Assembly: GCA_964017065.1 (NCBI GenBank)
Contig: OZ024785.1
Coordinates: forward strand, 6,956,167-7,020,166
Direction: 5' to 3'
DNA: 64,000 bases
Source of the DNA: Haliclona indistincta
Taxonomy: Eukaryota; Porifera; Demospongiae; Haplosclerida; Chalinidae
The first letter of the stretch is position 1. Every line of letters begins with the position of its first letter. A model generated the notes under the pieces. That model was not told where the DNA came from and made no database searches. It worked only from the letters and a program-made list of their open reading frames with translations. Position numbers and translations under genes: made by a program. This document shows, in pieces, positions 30,364-40,223 of this stretch.

Positions 30364-33300
30364 ATGCGTATTTTGCATTTGCTGCTGCTTTCTGCATCTC
30401 TACTCGCAGTATCTTACTGCGTCTCCCACGAGGAGCTCCTCGATAAATATCGTTTCAACTCGAGGCTCAGTCCTAGTTACACCATCTACTGGAATTTTGA
30501 CATCGAGAAAGAGAACATATCCATCGCTGTCCGGGCACGCACTGAGGGATGGGTCGGCTTCGGCTTATCACCCAACGGACAGATGCCCTACTCCGATGTA
30601 GTAATCGGATGGGTCAATGGAGAGAATCAGAAAACCTTTTTTGAAGTAAGCCAAGAAATTACAGTTGAATTTGATAACTTTTTATTGCAGGATCGATTTG
30701 CTTGGGGTCGATATGAGCCAAGTATTGATGAAGTACAAAACTGGTTCTTGCTAAAAGGTGATGAAGAGTATGGATACACCACCCTGCAGTTTTATCGGAA
30801 TTTTACAACCTGCGATAAGATGGACCTGGATATTACAGTAATGAAATTAATATTAATCATTCCCACCTGCTTTCTCTCTCGCTATCTCTTTCTCTCCCGC
30901 TCTCTCTCTCTCACTGGCAGACATTACAAATGTGTGTATTTATCTCTCTCCTACAGTCTGGGACTGCACGTGTAATGGGAGCGTATCACAATGAAGATCC
31001 TACTCCAGGATATCCAATAAAACCACACACGTTCAAGATGGCAAAAAGTCTGAATCTTCTGAAGGGTCTACCAACAGAACGCTCCACACCGTCTGATTCA
31101 AACTCTTTTGTGATCAGAAACGAGCAAGTAAGTCGAGCTGTGTGCAGCTTAATTAAATTGAATAGATGCTAATCACCACTCACATTACCAGCTGAAAGTG
31201 AATTTCACACCCAGCATGTTCTTCTTTCTTGCAGTATCATGTTCCTGATACTCAAACCACCTACTACTGTTCTATACATTACCTACCACGAGTCATATTT
31301 GATGCCAATACTAACCAAGAACCAGTATACTTGTACAAGGTCTGTGGTTTACCAAAATGAATGTTGCATTGCCTACTGGATTATTATAGGTGGCTCCTCT
31401 GATTTCTTGGAGAAACAGACGATATGTGCACCACATGCTTGTTTTCATATGTCCAATGAATTCAAATCTTGTAGAAGATGGACTCTGTGATGAAATAGCC
31501 AGTTCATTCTTTGGGTGTTTTGGAGGTCAGATTATTTCCGCTTGGGCTGTTGGAGGAGAGGTATGTGCAATATGACTCGCATACAGTACACTACCATTAA
31601 TTTTGTGCTTGTATTGCAATGTATGACTGTTTTTCAGGACTATGTATTTCCGGAAAATGTCAGCTTTCCGTTGGGAGGGAGAGGACAACCGAACAAGATC
31701 ATGCTTGAAGTGCACTATGATAATCCTATGCAGCATGCAGGTTTGTTCATCCTATCCTCGCTGTACCTTTGATGCGCTTCTCATGCAGGGATTGTTGACA
31801 GTTCTGGGATCGAGTTCTACTACACTAAGCAGAAACCACTCTACGAAGCCGGCGGACTCTCCATAGCACAACCTATAGTCCCACTTATGCTGATCCCTCC
31901 AAGGGACAAGTTTTTCAGGCACTCTGCAACATGTTTGTCATCATGTACAGACAAAGTAAGTATAATAGACAGAAATGAAAAGGGCAGCTGCTACATATAT
32001 GAATTTCTAGTATCTGCCTGAAGGAGGTGTTACAGTGTTCGCTTCATTTCTCCATACCCATCTTATTGGTAAGTTTACATGAGTCTATGGCTGCCGTGAT
32101 CCTTGTCATCACCAGGCACTGCACTCAGTGTTAGGCACTTCAGAAACAACACTGAATGTGGAAAAATTGAAGAACTGCCTCCAATTGACGAGAATTTGGA
32201 ATACGATTTTGACTATCAGGTAGCAAGCCCATAATAATCATTGCTCTGTTATTTGTTCTTTTATGTCAGCAACTCTCAAATCTTCCACAACCGTTGCAAG
32301 TGCTTAGGGTTAGTTCAACAGATCACTGGACGGTGGGAATGTTATTTTTATTATAGGGAGATGCAATCAGAGTTAATTGTTACTACAATAGCAAATCTCG
32401 AAAAAGGGTCACTCTTGTAAGTCACGACATAACTGAGCGCATGTTGATTGGTATGTCTGCAGGGCGGAGAGAGTACAAGACAGGAGATGTGTCAAGCTCT
32501 GCTCTACTACTATCCACGAACGTCTCTCACAAACTGTGGCTCCTTCGCTGATCCTGAAATTGCTTACAGACCATTTCTTAAGAGTTATCTTTAGTAAGAA
32601 AGAAAGACTTACTGTTGATGCGAGTTTACATCTTATTTGCAGTCCTTATTATGGCAATGAACGTAGCATCAATGACACTATCTTTGCACTCAACCGCGAT
32701 GACTATGCTGGGATAAGAAGTCAATTTGATCGCAATATCTGGTGGACTGGAAGAGCCAAGAGAGCCTTTCAGGAAGCTATGGACAATGCACCAATTGAGC
32801 GAGAATTCTGTGCGAATGAGAAGGTGAGCAAAGACGTCTGTTATCTGTATTGTTGTACTATTTTCGTTCAGAACACTGTTGAAGAAACAGGACTCAGACC
32901 AGTGTTTGTTGGAGCGGACTGCCCTTATGTGGAACCTAACAAGTGCAATCCGCTAGCCACACCCCCTCCTCCGTGCTGCAGTAGAGTAAATTCAAGTGAG
33001 AAATCTATAGCTACCTATAGTCATACCTTACAACAGGAAAAATTATATTGACTTCCACCAAAATTTGCTCTAGCAGTTGTAGTTTTGGCATCAGTGCCAA
33101 AATCTCAAATTTTACTTTTTCACTTGTGCATGTTCACAGGTAGCAGCAATCAAGGTGGTGCTACTGGTAGTGCTCGTGAACGTCGTACGACTCATACCGA
33201 CACTACTGGTGGTGGCTGTGGTGAGTTATACCATACAATGCTCAAATCAATTGTATCGAGTCCACTACAGGTGACCATGGCTGCTCATCCAGTGCAGGGG

Positions 33301-33377
33301 GTACTAAACCGGCACTTGCTGTTCTCTCAATCTTAGTCATGGCTTCACTAGCCGCTCATCATGCTGTCATAGTCTGA
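30364..33377 (+). CDS. MOXD1: DBH-like (MOXD-type) copper monooxygenase, clade B copy 2
   Basis: Sixteen exons: 30364-30645, 30691-30837, 30957-31127, 31235-31339, 31390-31560, 31638-31740, 31789-31955, 32011-32068, 32116-32219, 32270-32308, 32357-32416, 32463-32593, 32643-32823, 32872-32995, 33140-33220 and 33271-33377, giving 676 residues. The signal peptide is MRILHLLLLSASLLAVSYC. Copper ligands: His249, His250 and His318 (CuH); His397, His399 and Met478 (CuM). After the catalytic core come a WW-containing helical segment, a Cys/Pro-rich stretch (PPPPCCSR), a Gly/Ser/Thr linker, and a hydrophobic tail ending HHAVIV, which suits a GPI signal less cleanly than in clade A. The extra intron splitting clade A exon 9 is shared with the inverted copy. 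Confidence 0.92.
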
Positions 33378-33754
33378 ATCACTAATCGACTCATGATCAC
33401 TCACCCAGTCATTAATATACTGACACTTTTAGTAAGCTCTATAGTAGAACTGCTGCTCCAATACTTCATTGCTATATAGAATGTGATGTAATGTTTTTTT
33501 GCATTGATCATCAACTCATTGACTCACAATATTATTATTTTGGATTAAAAAAAAACTGTATCGCGTGCATCGAATGTAACTCGAATATAAAATAGCAATT
33601 CGTAGGCTCCACCCCTAATTTTTTAGCGTTTTATTTTTTCTGGAAAAAGGCGCTTATTTATATCGAGTCTCGTTAAGCGGAGACTTCCTAATTAATAGGG
33701 TTCTCCTCAGCACTCGCGTTATGCGAGTCATCATCGATACTAATTGCTTGTTTG

Positions 33755-34059
33755 CAGTGGCGGATCCAGGAAAATAAGATCGGGCGGGCCAATGTGCGGC
33801 GCGAAGCGGCGCCGAAAATTTTAAGCTAATTAATATTCATTGGAGGTGTAAACAATTGACTCTGACGTGCTTCAAAGCGATAGTCGATGCGTACAGCTAG
33901 GAAGCTATACAGCACAGCGAGCGCGCTAGTCAGTAGTGAGAACACTGCTTAGAACGGTAAGAGTTTTGCACTATAGTTAAAACTTTTAAAATTTTAGCTG
34001 GGCTACAAGTAGTTTGGGTGGGCCAGGCCCTACCTGGCCCACCCCTGGATCCGCCACTG
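33755..34059. mobile_element. hAT-type MITE (305 bp) with 8-bp target duplication
   Basis: Terminal inverted repeats CAGTGGCGGATCCAGG and CCTGGATCCGCCACTG, flanked on both sides by CTTGTTTG (33747-33754 and 34060-34067). An 8-bp duplication with CAGTGG-type termini is characteristic of the hAT superfamily. There is no open reading frame, so it is non-autonomous. Confidence 0.9.
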
Positions 34060-34132
34060 CTTGTTTGTAGCACTAAGTTTAACATACAGCTAAACCCAAA
34101 ACCCTAAAAACCTTCTCCTAACTGCGCAAAGT

Positions 34133-34300
34133 AGGGAGGGTCTTCCTAACTAACTAAGGATCGTCGGGAGGGTCTTCCTAACTAAGGATCGTCGGGAGAG
34201 TCTTCCTAACTAAGGATCGTCGGGAGGGTCGTCCTAAACCAGGCCTTCGGCCCTTAGTAAGCCTAAGGATCGTCGGGAGAGTCGTCATAAACAGGCCTCA
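34133..34300 (+). repeat. minisatellite, AAGGATCGTCGGGAGGGTCTTCC unit
   Basis: About five copies of a roughly 28-bp unit (CTAAGGATCGTCGGGAG(G/A)GTC(T/G)TCCTAA), the last ones diverged. Confidence 0.8.
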
Positions 34301-34360
34301 ACTAAGGATGGAGCTAAAACTTAACTTTTATAAATAAAAAAAACACAAAAAAAAAACATG

Positions 34361-34440
34361 CATTCAGCGAGAATCGAACTCTGATCGTCTGCATCACAAG
34401 CCACCATACTAAACCGCTGTGCCACCGAACCAACTGACCG
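34361..34440 (-). other. tRNA-like segment, probably a SINE head
   Basis: On the - strand, TGGCACAGCGGTTTAG resembles a Pol III A box and AGTTCGATTCTCGC contains a B box (GTTCGATTC), spaced as in a tRNA. The T stem pairs only partly and no clean cloverleaf forms, and an A/T-rich run follows, so a SINE or pseudo-tRNA is more likely than a working tRNA. Confidence 0.5.
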
Positions 34441-34513
34441 GTTGGTGCTACAAACAAGCCTTTATAGTAATTCTGTACGCGCGCGCACAACGCGAGTGCT
34501 GAGGAGAACCCTA

Positions 34514-35203
34514 GGTGGCGGGTAACCAGAATCAATGATATTCATGACTTTTGCAAGTAGCTTTATTTTCCAAGCCAAGGGTACTCGTGCAGACAGAGTC
34601 GCTGCGTGCAGTTTGCTTGCCTATCGATAGGCATCGAATATAGCAAATTTCAGCATTGCAGTGTTAGCCATCGCGGAGCTACGAGCTCACCCTGTGAAGA
34701 CTAAGCACGATCAATTGTAACCACTCTTTCTTTAGTTGTGCGAAAGGCACGAAGCTAAAACTGCTCGAGCACGCTCATCTTCCATCTGTGCAGGTATCTA
34801 TGCGACGTTTTCGTCGAGCGCTGCTCGTACGCGATATTACAGCAACGCAGGCTGTGCTGTCTGACACCACATAGCTGTAATATCGCGTACGAGCAGCGCT
34901 CGACGAAAACGTCGCATAGATACCTGCACAGATGGAAGATGAGCGTGCTCGAGCAGTTTTAGCTTCGTGCCTTTCGCACAACTAAAGAAAGAGTGGTTAC
35001 AATTGATCGTGCTTAGTCTTCACAGGGTGAGCTCGTAGCTCCGCGATGGCTAACACTGCAATGCTGAAATTTGCTATATTCGATGCCTATCGATAGGCAA
35101 GCAAACTGCACGCAGCGACTCTGTCTGCACGAGTACCCTTGGCTTGGAAAATAAAGCTACTTGCAAAAGTCATGAATATCATTAATTCTGGTTACCCGCC
35201 ACC
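34514..35203. mobile_element. 690-bp near-perfect foldback (329-bp arms, 32-bp loop)
   Basis: The left arm 34514-34842 and right arm 34875-35203 are reverse complements with almost no mismatches (one noted, AATCAATG versus AATTAATG). The loop is 34843-34874. The arms hold no long convincing open frame; the only frame crossing it is an artefact of the palindrome. Near-identity of the arms implies a young or actively corrected structure. Confidence 0.88.
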
Positions 35204-35324
35204 TTAACGAGACTCATTTATATCTATCCGTTCTATGTCCGTACCAAGCAACTCTACAGACTGAGTCGCCATCCCGCTGAATCTGTGACAGTCGATTTTT
35301 TCATTGCGGACCCTACATAAAATA

Positions 35325-35430
35325 CCTCAGTATAGGAGCAAAGTTTCAAAAGTCTCTCCAGCCCTCCGCAAGTACAAGTAGGTACTAGTGACTAAAACAA
35401 TGCGTGGGCGAAAGGGTACCCGCCATCTTA
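35325..35430 (+). repeat. internally deleted copy of the dispersed repeat
   Basis: TATAGGAGCAAAGTTTCAAA, TACAAGTAGGTACTAGTGAC and TGCGTGGGCGAAAGGGTACC match the copies at 15291-15852 and 39785-40045. The middle portion (around CTTGTGCGAAAATTCTGAA) is missing here. It ends just before the promoter of the gene at 35692. Confidence 0.75.
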
Positions 35431-35463
35431 ATGCATCAAGTACGGAAGCGCCCGTGCTATCGC

Positions 35464-35469
35464 TATAAA
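35464..35469 (+). promoter_or_regulatory. TATA box of the monooxygenase gene at 35692
   Basis: TATAAA lies within GCTATCGCTATAAACACGG. The block is conserved at 30133 and 40085 upstream of the two sister genes. It lies 223 bp before the ATG. Confidence 0.5.
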
Positions 35470-35691
35470 CACGGCCTTGGACTCGACTGATCTAAAGATA
35501 GATCGACACATTAGTACGACCACTGTCTTTGCTGATCATTCGAGTACTGTGATGTGATTGGTCAGAATACTTATTATCTGTGAGCAATGAATAGAGATTA
35601 TCATACTATTTTGCACAGTGCAGTCACGAGTCACATGTATCTTCGCACCTCAGTTTGCTTGCTAGGGTTGCGACTGCTGAACTGCATTAAA

Positions 35692-38600
35692 ATGCGTATT
35701 TTGCATTTGCTGCTGCTTTCTGCATCTCTACTCGCAGTATCTTACTGCGTCTCCCACGAGGAGCTCCTCGATACATATCGTTTCAACTCGAGGCTCAGTC
35801 CTAGTTACACCATCTACTGGAATTTTGACATCGAGAAAGAGAACATATCTATCGCTGTCAGGGCACGCACTGAGGGATGGGTCGGCTTCGGCTTATCACG
35901 CAACGGACAGATGCCCTACTCCGATGTAGTAATCGGATGGGTCAATGGATATAATCAGAAAACCTTTTTTGAAGTAAGCCAAGAAATTACAGTTGAATTT
36001 GATAACTTTTTATTGCAGGATCGATATGCTTGGGGTCGATATGAGCCAAGTATTGATGAAGAACAAAACTGGTTCTTGCTAAATGGTGATGAAGAGTATG
36101 GATACACCACACTGCAGTTTACTCGGAATTTTACAACCTGCGATGAGATCACGGACCTGGATATTACAGTAATTAATCATTCCCACCTGCTTTCTCTCTC
36201 GCTATCTCTTTCTCTCTTGCTCTCTTTCTCTCACTGGCAGACATTACAAATGTTTGTATTTATCTCTCTCTCTCTCTCTCTTACAGTCTGGGACTGCACG
36301 TGTAATGGGAGCATATCACGATGAAGATCCCACTCCAGGATATTCAATAAAACCGCACACATTCAAGATGGCAAAAAGTCTGAATCTTCTGAAGGGTCTA
36401 CCAACAGAACGCTCCACACCATCTGATTCGAACTCCTTTGTGATCAGAAACGAGCAAGTAAGTTGAGCTGTGTGCAGCTTAATTAAATTGAATTGATGCT
36501 TAATCACCACTCGTATTACCAGCTGAAAGTGATTTTCACACCCAGCATGTTCCTCTTTCTTGCAGTATCGTGTTCCTGATAATCGAACCACCTACTACTG
36601 CTCTATACATTACCTACCATGGGTGATATATGATGCCGATACTAGCCAAGAACCAGTATACTTGTACAAGGTCTGCAGTTTACCAAAATGAATGTTTCAT
36701 TGCCTACTGGATTATTATAGGTAGCTCCTCTGATTTCTTGGAGAAACAGACGATACGTGCACCACATGCTTGTTTTCATATGTCCAATGAATTCAAATAT
36801 TGTGGAAGATGGTATCTGCGATGAAATAGCCAATTCGTTCTTTGGGTGTTTTGGGGGTCAGATTATTTCCGCTTGGGCAGTTGGAGGAGAGGTATGTCCA
36901 ATACTCACATACAGTGCACTACCATTAATTTTGTGCTTGCATTGCAATGCATGACTGTTTTTCAGGACTATGTATTTCCGGAAAATGTCAGCTTTCCGTT
37001 GGGAGGGAGTGGACAACCAAACAAGATCATGCTTGAAGTGCACTATGATAATCCAATGAGGCATGCAGGTTTGTTCATCCGTTCGAAATATCCACACTGT
37101 ATCTTTGATACCGATTCTCAGGTATTGTTGACAGTTCTGGAATCGAGTTCTACTACACTAAGCAGAAACCACTCTACGAAGCCGGCGGACTCTCTATAGC
37201 ACAACCTATAGTCCCACTTATGCTGATCCCTCCAAGGGACAAGTTTTTCAGGCACTCTGCAACATGTTTGTCATCATGTACAGACAAAGTAAGTATACAG
37301 ACAAAAATTTAAAATGCAGCTGCTGCATACGAATTTCTAGTATCTACCTGAAGGAGGTATTACAGTTTTCGCTTCATTTCTCCATACTCATCTTATTGGT
37401 TAGTTTACATGAGTCTATGGCTGCCGTGATCCTTGTCATCACCATCAGGCACTGCACTCAGTGTGATGCACTTCAGAAATAACACTGAATGTGGAAAAAT
37501 TGAAGAACTACCTCCAATTGACGAGAATTTGGAGTACGATTTCGACTATCAGGTAGCAAGCCCATAATAATCATTGCTCCGTGACTTTTTTTATGTTAGC
37601 AACTCTCAAATCTTCCACAACCGTTGCAAGTGCTTAGGGTTAGTTCAACAGATCACTGGACGGTGGGAATATTATTTTTATTGTAGGGAGATGCAATCAG
37701 AGTTAATTGTTACTATAATAGCAGATCTCGAAAAAGGGTCACTCTTGTAAGTCACGACATAACTGAGCGCATGTTGATTGGTATGTCTGCAGGGTGGAGA
37801 GAGTACAAGACAGGAAATGTGTCAAGCTCTGCTGTACTACTATCCACGAACGCCTCTCACAAACTGTGGCTCCTTCGCTGATCCTGATTTTGCTTTCAGA
37901 CCATTTCTTAAGAGACATCTTTAGTAGGACAGAAAGATTTACTGTTGATGCGAGTTTACATCTTATTTGCAGTCCTTACTATGGCAATGAACGTAGCATC
38001 AATGACACTATCTTTGCACTCTACCGCCATTACTATGCTGGGGTAAGAAGTCAATTTGATCACAATATCTGGTGGAATGAAAGAGCCAAGAGAGCCTTTC
38101 AGGAAGCTATGGACAATGCACCATTTGAGCGAGAATTCTGTGCGAATGAGAAGGTGAGCAAAGACGTCTGTTATCTGTATTGTTGTACTATTTTTGTTCA
38201 GAACACAGTTAAAGAAGAACCGAGACTCAGACCAGTGTTTGTTGGAGCGGACTGCCCTTATGTAAAACCTAGCAAGTGCAATCCACTAGCCACACCCCCT
38301 CCTCCGTGCTGCAGTAGAGTAAATTCAAGTGAGAAATCTATAGCTACCTATATAATTTTTCCTGTTTTAAGATAATTATGACTATTAAAGTCATACCTTA
38401 GAACAGGAAAAATTATATCGACTTCACCAAAATTTGCTCTAGCAGTTGTAGTTTTGGTATCAGTGCCAAAATGGATTTTGCATCTCAAATTTATTTCTTT
38501 CACTTGTGCATGTTCACAGGTAGCAGCAATCAAGGTGGTGCTACTGGTAGTGCTCGTGAACGTCGTACGACTCATACCGACACTACTGGTGGTGGCTGTG

Positions 38601-38763
38601 GTGAGTTATACCATACAGTGCTCAATTGCAAATCAATTGTATCGAGACCACTACAGGTGACCATGGCTGCTCATCCAGTGCAGGGGGTACTAAACCAGCA
38701 CTTGCTGTTCTCTCAATCTTAGTCATGGCTTCACTAGTCGCTCATCATGCCGTCATAGTCTGA
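35692..38763 (+). CDS. MOXD1: DBH-like (MOXD-type) copper monooxygenase, clade B copy 3
   Basis: Sixteen exons: 35692-35973, 36019-36168, 36287-36457, 36566-36670, 36721-36891, 36966-37068, 37122-37288, 37341-37398, 37449-37552, 37600-37638, 37687-37746, 37793-37923, 37973-38153, 38202-38328, 38520-38600 and 38657-38763, giving 678 residues. Organisation and all copper ligands match the gene at 30364; exons 2 and 14 each gain one codon. Introns as well as exons are nearly identical to the gene at 40224, so this pair is a recent tandem duplication. ATG 35692 was chosen over in-frame 35587 because it begins the signal peptide. Confidence 0.92.
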
Positions 38764-39039
38764 ACCACTAATCAATTCACCCAGTCATTATTATGCTGAC
38801 ACTTTTAGTAAGCTCCATAGTAAACTGCTGCTCCAATACTTCATTGCTAGAATGTGATGCAGATGTGATGTAATGTTTTTTTTGCATTGATCATCAACTC
38901 ATTGACTGACAATTATTTTGGATTTTAAAAAACTGTATCGCGTGCATCGAATGTAACTCGAATTTATCATCAGAAAATTTTTCAAACTTGTAGCTAAATA
39001 ATTCTTATGCTGTAGATATCAGCTCGCCTACGCATGCAT

Positions 39040-39625
39040 GAATCATAGATATTATATTGCCTACGGACTGGGATTGGACACTGGGCATTTCCGTGTACAC
39101 AGCGCGTTGCGCAGGAGGTCAATTTTGCCCTTGGATACGGCGTGGTTCTGCATGGTTACAGTATTACTTAATACAAAAACTGCCCGAATCAAAGGCGTTT
39201 TGCAACGAGATAACGCTTTGTCTGCATACAGATTATAGCCTAAACCATATTCGAATCATCGAACAGTAGCTCCGAGGTATTGAATTTATTCGGATATTTG
39301 TCATGTTGCGTCCAGAGGTACACACAAAAGGTCACTAACAAGTACGAATTCTGCACTGCAGTATCGCCCTAGGCGCTGAAAAACATGCCTACACCACATT
39401 GATCAACGTGAATAACAATTATAAAGCTACAGCGTACACTAAAAACAGTTCGTATTTGCAGTAGAGGTACACAAAGTTCACGACTTTCTGCTCGCTAAAT
39501 GTATTGCGGCATTTGGGTCAAGCGCAACGCGGTGTGCACGCACCAAAAATGTATTGTTACTATGCGCTCACGTGAGCTAGTGTCCAATCCCAGTCCGTAG
39601 GCAATAATTATAATATCTATGAATT
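39040..39625. mobile_element. 590-bp element with about 45-bp terminal inverted repeats
   Basis: AATCATAGATATTATATTGC followed by CTACGGACTGGGATTGGACAC at the left is mirrored at about 39578-39625. Downstream of the sister gene at 30364 the matching flank (CGAATATAAAATAGCAATTCG) is uninterrupted, so this is an insertion specific to this duplicate. No transposase recognised. Confidence 0.8.
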
Positions 39626-39784
39626 ATTTATAAGCAATTCGTAGGCTCCACCCCTAATTTTTTAGCGTTTTATTTTTTTCTGTAAAAAGGAAAGACTTGG
39701 CGTTTATATATCTATCCGTTCTATGTCCGTACCAAGCAACTCTACCGACTGAGTCGCCATCCCGCTGAATCTGTGACAGTAGAT

Positions 39785-40045
39785 TTTTTCATTGCGGAGT
39801 TTCAATAAGCTCTCCAGCGCTCCGCAAATTGTTCAGCTACAAGTAGGTACTAGTAACTAAAATCAGTTTGCTACACAACATAAAAAATCTTGTGCGAAAA
39901 TTCTGAATTTTATCTCCTCCATTGGCGTGTATGGTATTGTTGTAGTACTTTGAGGCCAAGAGTTTATAATGAACAACTCTTGCTTTGAGCCCTGCCCTTA
40001 TAGTTATAATGATATTCACAATGCGTGGGCGAAAGGGTACCCGCC
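39785..40045 (+). repeat. copy of the dispersed repeat upstream of the gene at 40224
   Basis: It shares ACAAGTAGGTACTAGTAACT, CTTGTGCGAAAATTCTGAAT, CCATTGGCGTGTAT and GCGTGGGCGAAAGGGTACCC with the copies at 15291 and 35325, and carries its own extra segment of about 60 bp (39930-39990). Confidence 0.75.
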
Positions 40046-40084
40046 ATCTTAATGCATCAAGTACGGAAGCGCCCGTGCTATCGC

Positions 40085-40090
40085 TATAAA
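40085..40090 (+). promoter_or_regulatory. TATA box of the monooxygenase gene at 40224
   Basis: TATAAA in CGCTATAAACACGGCCTTGG lies 134 bp before the ATG. About 90 bp of leader present in the two sister genes (the segment around TGATGTGATTGGTCAGAAT) is deleted here. Confidence 0.5.
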
Positions 40091-40223
40091 CACGGCCTTG
40101 GACCCGACTGATCTAAAGATAGATCGACACATTAGTACGACCAGCAGTTCGCATGTATCTTCGCACCTCAGTTTTGCTTGCTAGGGTTGCGACTGCTGAA
40201 CTGCTTGTAATTGCATTCATAAA

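Larger units (their letters stand above)
33697..34512. mobile_element. TIR-bounded unit inside the composite insertion
   Basis: AGGGTTCTCCTCAGCACTCG (then CGTT) at 33697-33720 is exactly mirrored at 34489-34512. It contains the hAT-type MITE, a 28-bp minisatellite and a tRNA-like segment. No transposase seen. Confidence 0.75.
33665..35215. mobile_element. 1.55-kb composite insertion with 9-bp target duplication
   Basis: ATTTATATC occurs at 33656-33664 and again at 35216-35224. Between the copies, the block begins GAGTCTCGTTAAG and ends CTTAACGAGACTC, an inverted terminus. The equivalent site between the next two paralogues (near 39690-39710) lacks it, so the insertion post-dates the tandem duplication. 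It contains nested units: a TIR element (33697-34512), a hAT-type MITE within that, and a long foldback. The family of the outer element was not identified. Confidence 0.8.

Noticed and set aside
34314..34981. Open frames in the composite insertion, including an Arg/Ala/Ser-rich one at 34775-34981
   Set aside because: They follow the palindrome arms and repeats, with no similarity to transposases I know.
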